A stretch of 64,000 nt of DNA from DSUN01 sp035527715 (GTDB lineage Bacteria > Planctomycetota > PUPC01 > DSUN01): contig DATKZY010000258.1 of the NCBI GenBank assembly GCA_035527715.1, positions 1 through 64,000 on the forward strand, written 5' to 3'. This document shows positions 33,335 through 40,785 of the stretch, in pieces. Position 1 is the first letter of the stretch. Every line of letters starts with the position of its first letter. The notes under the pieces are model-generated. The model was not told the DNA's origin. It did no database searches and was given only the letters and a program-made list of their open reading frames with translations. Both the position numbers and the translations under genes were made by a program.

Positions 33335-34141
33335 ATGGGCAAGACCGTTGGGGCCGAGTTGACGGACCGCTTCTGGCTCTGGTCCCACCAGGAGGGCGCA
33401 CAGAATGTCGGCTGGGGGCTGCCCCGGCCGACGCGCATCACCCCCACCGAGGCGGCCCACTACCTGCGCATTCCCAACATCCTGATGGTGGTCTACGGGG
33501 GGAAGCCCCAGCCGCCCTTCGACCAGCATGCGCTCGCCATGAGCTCGCTGAAGCGAGTCGTCTGGTCCATCGTCGGCGACTCCTCGTCGAAGCGGAACGA
33601 CGAGAAGACCGATCTCGATGAGGTCCTCCGCCTCGCGGCGAAGTTCCCGAACGTCACCGGGGCGATCATGGACGACTTCTTCCACGCACTGGATGCGTCG
33701 GGCCGGGCGGCCCGCTGGCGCGTGGCCGACCTGGCCGGCTTCCGCGAACGCCTCCACGCCGGCCCGCGGCCCCTCGACCTCTGGGTCGTGCTCTACACCC
33801 ACCAGCTCGACCTCCCCGTCAGGGGCCATCTTCGCGAATGCGACATCGCGACGCTGTGGACCTGGAAGGCGGCTGACCTCGTGAACCTGGAGGAGAGCTT
33901 CGGGCGGTTCGAGGACGTGTCGCTGGGCGTGCGGAAGGTGCTGGGCTGCTACCTGTGGGACTACGGGACGCGGCAGCCGATGCCGCTCGAGCTGTTCCAG
34001 CACCAGGTTCGTTTGGGCGTGGAGTGGCTGAGGCAGGGCCGCATCGAGGGGATGATCTTCCTCGCCAGTTGCGTGTGCGACCTGGAGCTGGACACGGTGG
34101 AGTGGCTGCGGCGCGAGGTCTCCGACGAGATCCCTTCCTGA
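33335..34141 (+). CDS. Conserved-looking protein of unknown function, 268 aa
   Basis: The ATG at 33335 has only a weak AGGA-like sequence upstream (around 33330), with spacing too short to be certain. The product has a regular alternation of strands and helices, such as NILMVVYGGKPQPPFD, RVVWSIVGDSSSKR, NVTGAIMDDFFHAL, LDLWVVLYTHQLDL and GMIFLASCVCDLE. This is compatible with a TIM barrel of glycosidase type, but no catalytic signature that I can name is present. There is no signal peptide and no membrane helix. It is followed by the convergent LAB_N gene 36 nt away. Confidence 0.7.
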   Translation: MGKTVGAELTDRFWLWSHQEGAQNVGWGLPRPTRITPTEAAHYLRIPNILMVVYGGKPQPPFDQHALAMSSLKRVVWSIVGDSSSKRNDEKTDLDEVLRLAAKFPNVTGAIMDDFFHALDASGRAARWRVADLAGFRERLHAGPRPLDLWVVLYTHQLDLPVRGHLRECDIATLWTWKAADLVNLEESFGRFEDVSLGVRKVLGCYLWDYGTRQPMPLELFQHQVRLGVEWLRQGRIEGMIFLASCVCDLELDTVEWLRREVSDEIPS

Positions 34142-34177
34142 GCGGGGGCCGCGCGTGGCAAGGAGCCGTTCCCTGCC

Positions 34178-34762
34178 TCAGCCTCCCGCGGCCGCTGCCG
34201 GGGACACGGTTGACCCGCGTCGCCGGTGGATGAGCATCAGGTTCCGCACGTAGATCATCGAGTTCAGCACGTAGGCCAGGATGAACACGGGGTCCCACCG
34301 CGACAGGGCATAGGCCAGCAAGGTGAGCGAGCCGAGGATGCTCAGGTACCAGAACGCCACGGGCACCACGCTCTGCTTCTTTCGTTCGGAGGCGATCCAC
34401 TGGACGACGAAGCGCCCGCAGAAGATGGCCTGTCCGAGCAGCCCCACGGCGAACCAGACCCACGGGGTGAGCAACTGGGCGGCCATGTGGAGCAGCGAAC
34501 TCGCCTGGCTCACGCGCCCGTCGTCGTGAAGTTGCGCGACGTGGAGCAGCCGACGCTGGAAGTCCTGCGGGCTGATCCGGGTGAGAGCGGCGCGGAGCTC
34601 GCGGCGGGCCTCGGCGGGGTCGTCTCGCCCGTATGCCTGCGCGGCCCGTTGGAGCAGCCGGTTCAGCTCCTCGGGCGAGGGCGGCGGCTCCTCTGCGCGC
34701 GCGCCTGTTCCGCCCACCAGCAATGCCAGCGCGACGCACAGCGGCCATCCAACGTGCCTCAT
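34178..34762 (-). CDS. LAB_N (lipid-A-disaccharide synthase N-terminal-like) membrane protein
   Basis: ATG at 34762 follows CAGGAG by 7 nt. A signal peptide is followed by a helical segment (residues about 25-85). Residues about 90-185 form a three-helix LAB_N domain: WVWFAVGLLGQAIFCGRFVVQW, then SERKKQSVVPVAFWYLSILGS and a last helix FILAYVLNSMIYVRNLMLI. Such proteins are frequent beside ArnC/ArnT-like genes. It lies downstream of exactly such a pair, so a part in lipid A or related undecaprenyl-sugar metabolism is likely. Confidence 0.88.
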   Translation of the reverse strand: MRHVGWPLCVALALLVGGTGARAEEPPPSPEELNRLLQRAAQAYGRDDPAEARRELRAALTRISPQDFQRRLLHVAQLHDDGRVSQASSLLHMAAQLLTPWVWFAVGLLGQAIFCGRFVVQWIASERKKQSVVPVAFWYLSILGSLTLLAYALSRWDPVFILAYVLNSMIYVRNLMLIHRRRGSTVSPAAAAGG

Positions 34763-34816
34763 CGGAACACTCCTGAGACGGTCAGCCATCGTGGTGGAGC
34801 AGCGTTGCCGCCCACT

Positions 34817-34846
34817 ATTATAGAGGCGAGGCAACCGGAGGGTCAA
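34817..34846 (-). promoter_or_regulatory. Sigma70-type promoter for the LAB_N gene
   Basis: On the minus strand TTGACC (34846-34841) and TATAAT (34822-34817) have an 18-bp spacer. The -35 overlaps the end of the upstream glycosyltransferase gene. Confidence 0.7.
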
Positions 34847-36345
34847 GGCGGGGGCAGCGGGGGGCGTCCCGGAGTGCCGTCCCCGGCCGTTGGGCGCCGC
34901 TGAATCAGCCAGTAACTGCCGTCCAGGGCCAGCACCGGCTCGAAGCCCACCTCGGCCAGGTCCTTGAGCGCTTCCTCGCGGACGACGGCGAAGCACTCGG
35001 AGCTCTCCCACAGCTTCCTCGGGCTGCGGTAGCTCACGACTGCGCGGTCGAGGTAGAAGCCTGCCTTCGCGCACAGGCCCCACGGCACACGGTCCCCCTC
35101 GCTCTCCCCCGGAGTCAGGGAACTGCACGTGGCGATGGAGCGTCCAGGCGCCACCTGGTCGAGCAGGGGGCGCGCGTGGGCGAAGCCTTCACAACGGTAC
35201 GTGTGCACGCGGATGGGGAGCGTCGCCAGCAGGAAGACGCCCGCCACGGCGCCGTAGGCCAGGACCGCCGGGGCGGCCGCCTTCACCCGCTCGGACAGCA
35301 GGCGGTCGAGCCCGAGCCCCGCCAGCAGGGCGACGGCGGGGTAGGCGGGCACGAGGTAGCGGTCGTAGGGCTTCGGCGCGATTGCCATCAGGAGGATGAC
35401 CTCGGCGGCCCACACGAGAGCGATGGTCGCACCCCACCGCTCGGCGCGGCCGAACCTGCGCCATCGCGCGAGCGTCCAGGCGCCCAGCAGGCACCAGGGC
35501 ATGCTCCGTAGAAGGAATGTGGCCACGTAGCGGCCGATGTTGGCCGGAATGTGGCTGCCGAGCACCAGCCGGTCCTCGATCTGCTCGCCGAAGTAGTGTT
35601 CGGTGAACGCGGCGCGCTGGCGGAGGAGCACCGCCACGTGCCACGGGGCGGCGATCAGAAGCCCCAGCCCGACGGCTCCGAACGCGTAGGGGTGAATGAG
35701 CCATCGAGGCCGGCGAATGAGCACGAGGAGGAACGTGAGAATCCCCGCGAGGCCGCCCGCCGCGGACTTGGTCATGACGCCCAGCCCCGCGGCCACCCCG
35801 GCCAGGAGGAGCCACCGGGGCTGGCTCTCGTCGTCCGCACGAAGCACCGCGTAGGCCGACAGGGCCACGCAGAACAGGATCGTGGAGTCCATCCGCACGT
35901 CAATGACGTTCATCAGCACGCCGGGCGTCATGGTCAGCGTCACCGCGGCGAGCATCCCGGCCGTGGTCCCGAAGAGCCGCTTGCCGATGAGATAGGTCAT
36001 CACGCAGCCCGCGGCGGCGAAGAAGCAGGACCAGAACTTCGCCGCGTAGATCCCCACGCCGAAGAGGCGGAAGTTGACGGCGACCAGCCAGAACATCAGG
36101 GGCGGCTTGTTCGCGTAGACGACCCCCGGCGCGTCGTGCATCGTCACCCAGTCGCCCGTCTGGAGAATCGTCTTCGAGATGGCCGCGTAGCGGACCGGGT
36201 CGCCGTGGAGGTCGCCCTCCCAACTGCGCGTGAAGAACCCGGCCACGGCGACCAGGACGACCGCGATCAGGTGCTTGCGCAGCTTCGCCCAGCGCACCAG
36301 CGCCCCCAGCGGGCGGGCCGCGGCGACTCCTTCTGCCTCAGGCAC
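34843..36345 (-). CDS. Glycosyltransferase family 39 / ArnT-like membrane enzyme
   Basis: The 500-aa product has about eleven to twelve hydrophobic segments and the GT39/PMT_2 hallmark acidic first periplasmic loop (TRSWEGDLHGDPVRYAAIS), followed by VVYANKPPLMFWLVA. It would transfer a sugar from an undecaprenyl-phosphate carrier to a lipid or protein acceptor in the periplasm. The 150-residue C-terminal soluble part is a family-typical tail. An ArnC-like GT2 gene lies upstream and LAB_N downstream, supporting lipid A (or other envelope) glycosylation; the sugar is not known. Confidence 0.85.
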   Translation of the reverse strand: MPEAEGVAAARPLGALVRWAKLRKHLIAVVLVAVAGFFTRSWEGDLHGDPVRYAAISKTILQTGDWVTMHDAPGVVYANKPPLMFWLVAVNFRLFGVGIYAAKFWSCFFAAAGCVMTYLIGKRLFGTTAGMLAAVTLTMTPGVLMNVIDVRMDSTILFCVALSAYAVLRADDESQPRWLLLAGVAAGLGVMTKSAAGGLAGILTFLLVLIRRPRWLIHPYAFGAVGLGLLIAAPWHVAVLLRQRAAFTEHYFGEQIEDRLVLGSHIPANIGRYVATFLLRSMPWCLLGAWTLARWRRFGRAERWGATIALVWAAEVILLMAIAPKPYDRYLVPAYPAVALLAGLGLDRLLSERVKAAAPAVLAYGAVAGVFLLATLPIRVHTYRCEGFAHARPLLDQVAPGRSIATCSSLTPGESEGDRVPWGLCAKAGFYLDRAVVSYRSPRKLWESSECFAVVREEALKDLAEVGFEPVLALDGSYWLIQRRPTAGDGTPGRPPLPPP

Positions 36346-36426
36346 GGTTCTCGCTCCTCTGAAAGTCCTGTGCTTCGCCTGCGGAGATACCCCGCCCCGG
36401 TGCCGGCGGCCCCGAACGGATAGGGC

Positions 36427-37386
36427 CTAGTCGAGCCGTTCTGCGACGGAGTAGGTTCGGCGCCGGCCCTCGTGGCGGCTGACGATCATTTCGCCGATGA
36501 GGCCCAGGGAGATGAGCTGGATTCCCAGGATCATCAGGAGCACGCCGGCCGTCAGGAGGGGCCGCTGGCCGATGGGCCGCTCGCCCGCCAGCCACAGGAT
36601 CGCCAGGTACACGTTGATCCCCACCCCCGCGCCGAAGCCCAGCAGCCCGATCCCGCCGAAGAGGTGCAGGGGACGCGACGCGTAGCTTGTCACGAGCAGC
36701 ACCGTCAGCAGGTCGAGGAACCCCGTGAACAGGCGCTTGACGCCGTACTTGCTCCGCCCGTGGGTGCGCGGCCGGTGCTGGACGACGATCTCGCCGACTC
36801 GAAAGCCCTTGGCGTGGGCCAGGACCGGGACGAAGCGATGGAGGTCGCCATACAGGGTCAACTCGCGCACCACCTCCGCCCGGTAGGCCTTGAATCCGCA
36901 GTTGAAGTCGTGCATCCGCACGCCCGAGACGCACGACACGACCCGGTTGAACAGGCGCGACGGCAGCACCTTGTGCCAGGGGTCGTGGCGCTCGCGCTTC
37001 CAGCCCGACACCAGGTCGTAGCCCTCCTCGAGCTTCTCGAGGAAGCGCGGGATCTCCTTCGGATCGTCCTGGAGGTCGCCATCCATCGTGAACACGATGC
37101 CGCCCCGAGCCTCCTCGAACGCCGCGGCCAGAGCGGCAGACTTCCCGAACCTGCGACGCAGCCGCAGGACGCGCACCCGCGGGGCCGCCGGCTCAGCCGC
37201 CGAGCGCTCGTGCAACCCGCGCAGCCGCTCAAACGTCCCGTCCGTGCTCCCGTCGTCCACGAAGAGCAGCTCCGCCGACCGCCCGGTCTGCGCGAGGGCC
37301 GCCAGCAGCTCGGCGTGGAGTGGCTCCACGTTGTCCACCTCGTTGTGCAGGGGGATGACGATCGAGAGATCCGGCGGCACACTCAT
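36427..37386 (-). CDS. Glycosyltransferase family 2, ArnC/DPM-like
   Basis: The 319-aa protein has the GT-A domain at residues about 1-230: SIVIPLHNEVDNVEPL, LLFVDDGSTDGTFE (DDGS), TMDGDLQDDPKEIP (DxD-like) and DFNCGFKAYRAEVV. Two C-terminal membrane helices follow. This matches enzymes that load a sugar onto undecaprenyl or dolichyl phosphate. The ATG is preceded by a GGAG (37396-37400, minus strand) about 10 nt upstream. A perfect-spacing promoter lies 52 nt upstream. It probably feeds the adjacent GT39 enzyme. Confidence 0.9.
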   Translation of the reverse strand: MSVPPDLSIVIPLHNEVDNVEPLHAELLAALAQTGRSAELLFVDDGSTDGTFERLRGLHERSAAEPAAPRVRVLRLRRRFGKSAALAAAFEEARGGIVFTMDGDLQDDPKEIPRFLEKLEEGYDLVSGWKRERHDPWHKVLPSRLFNRVVSCVSGVRMHDFNCGFKAYRAEVVRELTLYGDLHRFVPVLAHAKGFRVGEIVVQHRPRTHGRSKYGVKRLFTGFLDLLTVLLVTSYASRPLHLFGGIGLLGFGAGVGINVYLAILWLAGERPIGQRPLLTAGVLLMILGIQLISLGLIGEMIVSRHEGRRRTYSVAERLD

Positions 37387-37437
37387 CGCGTCGCTCCGGG
37401 GGGAGCCCCTTCCTCGTGCCTTCCTGCCCACGGCACA

Positions 37438-37466
37438 ATTGTACGGGGCGCCGCGGCACGTGTCAA
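37438..37466 (-). promoter_or_regulatory. Minus-strand promoter of the GT2/GT39 cluster
   Basis: TTGACA (37466-37461) and TACAAT (37443-37438) on the minus strand have a 17-bp spacer. It is divergent from the beta-galactosidase promoter only 13 bp away. Confidence 0.8.
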
Positions 37467-37478
37467 GCACACACGCGC

Positions 37479-37506
37479 TTGACCCGCCGCCTGCCGCCAG
37501 TAGAAT
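37479..37506 (+). promoter_or_regulatory. Plus-strand promoter of the beta-galactosidase gene
   Basis: TTGACC (37479-37484) and TAGAAT (37501-37506) have a 16-bp spacer; the gene starts 46 nt downstream. Its -35 is back-to-back with that of the minus-strand promoter, so one operator between them could control both. Confidence 0.65.
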
Positions 37507-37551
37507 CATGGATCAGTCTTCGTCAGTCATCGCTTATCCCGGAGTCACACA

Positions 37552-40500
37552 ATGCCCACGCCATCCCCCGCCCCCGACTGGGCGAATCACCATCTGCTCC
37601 AGCGCAGCCGCGAGGACGCCCACGCCGTCCACGACCCGGGCCTCTTGCCCTGGCGCAAGCTCCTCAGCGGCACGTGGCAGTTCCACTGCGCCCCGTCGCC
37701 CGCCGCCGCGCCCGAGGGCTTCGAGCGGGTCGAGTTCGATGTCTCGGGCTGGGACCGCCTGCCCGTGCCTGGCAACTGGCAGATGCACGGCTACGGCACG
37801 CCCGTCTACTCAAACGTCCGCTACCCCTTCCCCGTGGACCCGCCGCACGTGCCCGACGCGAATCCCACGGGCTGCTATCGCCGCACGTTCGCGTTGCCGG
37901 CCGATTGGGCGGGGAGGCAGGTGTTCCTGCACTTCGGCGGCGTGAACTCGGCGTTCCACGTCTGGCTCAACGGCCAACCCGTCGGCTACAGCCAGGGGGC
38001 GCACCTGCCCTCCGAGTTCAACGTCACTGCCCTCGTGCGGCCGGGCGAGAACACCCTGGCCGTCCGCGTCTACCAGTGCTCCGACGGCGCGTATCTGGAG
38101 GACCAGGATTTCTGGCGGCTGAGCGGCATCTTCCGCGACGTGTGGCTCTTCGCCACCCCGACCGTTCACATGTTCGACGTGCGGGTCCGCACGCCGCTGG
38201 AGAACGACTACCAGGACGCGACGCTCGACGTCGCCGTGTCGCTGCGGAACTACGGGGCGAAAGGCGTCCGAGGCTGCTCCGTGGTGGCCAGGCTCCTCGA
38301 CGCCGAGGGCCGCGTGGTGCTGGACCAGCCCGTGATGAACAAGATAATCATCGGCGCGGGCAAGGAGGTGGCCGTCGAAATGGCCGCCCCCATCTCGAAT
38401 CCCCGCAAGTGGAACGCCGAGGAGCCGTATCTCTACGAGCTACAGCTCTCGCTGTGCGACGCCAGGGGCCACGTCGTCGAGGCCGAGAGCATCCCCGTCG
38501 GCTTCCGACAGGTCGAGGTCAAGGGCCAACGCGTCCTCGTCAATGGCACGCCCATCAAGCTCCACGGCGTGAACCGCCACGACATGAGCCCCGACACCGG
38601 CCACGCCGTCTCCCTCGCCCTGATGGAGCACGACGTGCGGCTGATGAAGCAGCACAACGTCAACGCCATCCGCACGTCCCACTACCCGCCCGACCCGCGC
38701 CTGCTCGACCTGTGCGACCGCTACGGCCTCTGGGTGATTGACGAGGCGGACCTCGAGTGCCACGGCATGCAGCCCCTGTCGCGCCTCTCGGCCGACCCCG
38801 AGTGGGAGGCCGCCTACCTCGACCGCGCCGTTCGCATGGTCGAGCGGGACAAGAACCACCCTTGCATTATCATGTGGTCGCTCGGCAACGAGTCGGGCTA
38901 CGGCCGGAACCACGACGCGATGGCCCGCTGGATTCGCAAGGCCGACCCCACCCGCCTCATCCACTACGAAGGCGCCGACGGCGCGCAGCGCTGGGACAAG
39001 AATGCCCACCGCCTCGCGCCCGGCCTCCTTGACGTCGAGAGCGAGATGTATCCCCACGTGGACCGCCTGGTCGAGCGGGGCCAGGTGACCGACGATCCCC
39101 GCCCCTACTTCATGTGCGAATACGCCCACGCGATGGGCCAGGGGCCGGGCAACCTCAAGGAATACTGGGAGGCCATTCGGGCCTGTCCCCGCCTCGTCGG
39201 CGGCTGCATCTGGGAGTGGGCCGACCACAGCATCCGCATGCACACGCAGGAGGGGGAAGAGTGGTTCGCCTACGGCGGCGACTTCGGCGACCAGCCGAAC
39301 GACGGGAACTTCTGCATTGACGGGTTGGTCTTCCCCGACCGCGTGCCGCACTCGGGCCTCATCGAATACAAGAGCGTCGTCCAGCCCGTGCACGTCGAGG
39401 CCGTGGACCTCCGGGCACCGCGAGCTGGCGAGTGGTCGGGCAGGATTCGCCTCGTGAACCGCAACGACTTCGCCTCGCTCGATTATCTTGAGGGGCAGTG
39501 GTCGGTCCTGGAGGATGGTCGCGTCGTCGCCCAGGGCACGCTGCCGCCGCTCGACGTGCCGGCGCACGGGTCAGCCGAATTTGCCGTTCCCTGCGGAGCA
39601 CGCGGAACGTTCCTCAACCTGAGGTTCGTGCTCAAGGAGGCCACGCTCTGGGCGCCAAGGGGCTACGAGGTCGCCTTCGCCCAGTTCCAGCTCCCCATCG
39701 AGGCGCCGGCGGCCCCCGCCATCCGCGTTACCGCGATGCCGCCGCTGAGAGCGGAGGAAGGCAGGGACGCCATCGAGATCGCGGGCGACGAGTTCCGCAT
39801 CGCCTTCGACCGCCAGAGCGGCCTGATGACGGCATGGGAGTGGCAAGGGCTGTCGCTCCTCGCCCGCGGGCCTCAGGTTCAGCTCTGGCGCGCGCCGACG
39901 GACAACGATAAGCACCTGCGCAACGAGTGGGTCGCCGCAGGCTACGACCGGCTCGTGCACCGCATCGGCGCGGTCGAAGTCGAGGGGGTGAAGGGCAGGG
40001 CAGCGCGCATCCGCGTCGAGGCCACGCTCGGCGGCTGGGCCGTCGTCCCGCCATTCCGCTGCGCCTATACCTATTCCATCTACGGCAGCGGCGACGTGGT
40101 GATTGAAACGGCCCTCGAACCGCTGAAGGACGGCTTGCCGCCGCTCCCGCGCTTCGGCCTCGAAATGCACCTGCCCGAGGGCTTCGAGCAGTTCGTCTGG
40201 TACGGCCTCGGACCCCACGAGTGCTACGCGGACCGCAAGGAGAGCGGCCGCGTCGGCGTCTACTGCGGCACGGTGAGCGAGCAGCACGTGCCTTACGTGA
40301 GGCCGCAGGAGAATGGCAACAAGGCCGACTGCCGCTGGGCCGCCGTCACCACGATTCGCGGCACGGGCCTCCTCGCCGTCGGCCTGCCCCTCATCAACGT
40401 CGGCGTCCAGCACTACACGCCCGAGGATCTCACGCGGGCGACCCACACCTATGAGCTGACGCCGCGGCCCGAGACCATTCTGCTCCTCGACCACGCGCAC

Positions 40501-40656
40501 AACGGCCTGGGCAGCAACAGTTGCGGCCCGCGCGAGCTGGAGAAGTACCGCCTCTTCGCCAGGCCGATGCGCTTTGCCGTGCGGCTGAAGCCGTTCACGT
40601 GCGACGCCGTGCCGCCGATGGCGCTGAGCAAGCAAACGTTCGAGGCGCTCGGGTGA
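37552..40656 (+). CDS. lacZ: Glycoside hydrolase family 2 beta-galactosidase
   Basis: The 1034-aa size and domain order match LacZ: a sugar-binding jelly roll (about 45-215), an immunoglobulin-like domain (about 217-330), a TIM barrel (about 333-625), a second beta domain and a C-terminal Bgal_small domain (about 745-1030). The acid/base glutamate is in WSLGNESGYG (Glu447) and the nucleophile in FMCEYAHAMG (Glu523). There is no signal peptide, so it acts in the cytoplasm on imported galactosides. No permease or LacI is adjacent. The ATG lacks a strong ribosome binding site. Confidence 0.96.
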   Translation: MPTPSPAPDWANHHLLQRSREDAHAVHDPGLLPWRKLLSGTWQFHCAPSPAAAPEGFERVEFDVSGWDRLPVPGNWQMHGYGTPVYSNVRYPFPVDPPHVPDANPTGCYRRTFALPADWAGRQVFLHFGGVNSAFHVWLNGQPVGYSQGAHLPSEFNVTALVRPGENTLAVRVYQCSDGAYLEDQDFWRLSGIFRDVWLFATPTVHMFDVRVRTPLENDYQDATLDVAVSLRNYGAKGVRGCSVVARLLDAEGRVVLDQPVMNKIIIGAGKEVAVEMAAPISNPRKWNAEEPYLYELQLSLCDARGHVVEAESIPVGFRQVEVKGQRVLVNGTPIKLHGVNRHDMSPDTGHAVSLALMEHDVRLMKQHNVNAIRTSHYPPDPRLLDLCDRYGLWVIDEADLECHGMQPLSRLSADPEWEAAYLDRAVRMVERDKNHPCIIMWSLGNESGYGRNHDAMARWIRKADPTRLIHYEGADGAQRWDKNAHRLAPGLLDVESEMYPHVDRLVERGQVTDDPRPYFMCEYAHAMGQGPGNLKEYWEAIRACPRLVGGCIWEWADHSIRMHTQEGEEWFAYGGDFGDQPNDGNFCIDGLVFPDRVPHSGLIEYKSVVQPVHVEAVDLRAPRAGEWSGRIRLVNRNDFASLDYLEGQWSVLEDGRVVAQGTLPPLDVPAHGSAEFAVPCGARGTFLNLRFVLKEATLWAPRGYEVAFAQFQLPIEAPAAPAIRVTAMPPLRAEEGRDAIEIAGDEFRIAFDRQSGLMTAWEWQGLSLLARGPQVQLWRAPTDNDKHLRNEWVAAGYDRLVHRIGAVEVEGVKGRAARIRVEATLGGWAVVPPFRCAYTYSIYGSGDVVIETALEPLKDGLPPLPRFGLEMHLPEGFEQFVWYGLGPHECYADRKESGRVGVYCGTVSEQHVPYVRPQENGNKADCRWAAVTTIRGTGLLAVGLPLINVGVQHYTPEDLTRATHTYELTPRPETILLLDHAHNGLGSNSCGPRELEKYRLFARPMRFAVRLKPFTCDAVPPMALSKQTFEALG

Positions 40657-40661
40657 GCGTG

Positions 40662-40756
40662 ATGGGACCTATGGGACAGATGGGACGAATGCGACGCGAC
40701 GGGCTCTTCTGCTGTCCCATACGTCCCATCTGTCCCATCTGTCCCATCTGTCCCAT
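40662..40756. repeat. Paired inverted array, unit ATGGGACNN (9 nt)
   Basis: Three direct units (40662-40687) are answered by five complementary units GTCCCATCT (40714-40756) across a 26-nt loop. It fills the gap between the beta-galactosidase gene and the TPR-peptidase gene. Confidence 0.88.
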
Positions 40757-40785
40757 TCTGACCACCGCCTCACGGAGCCCATAGG

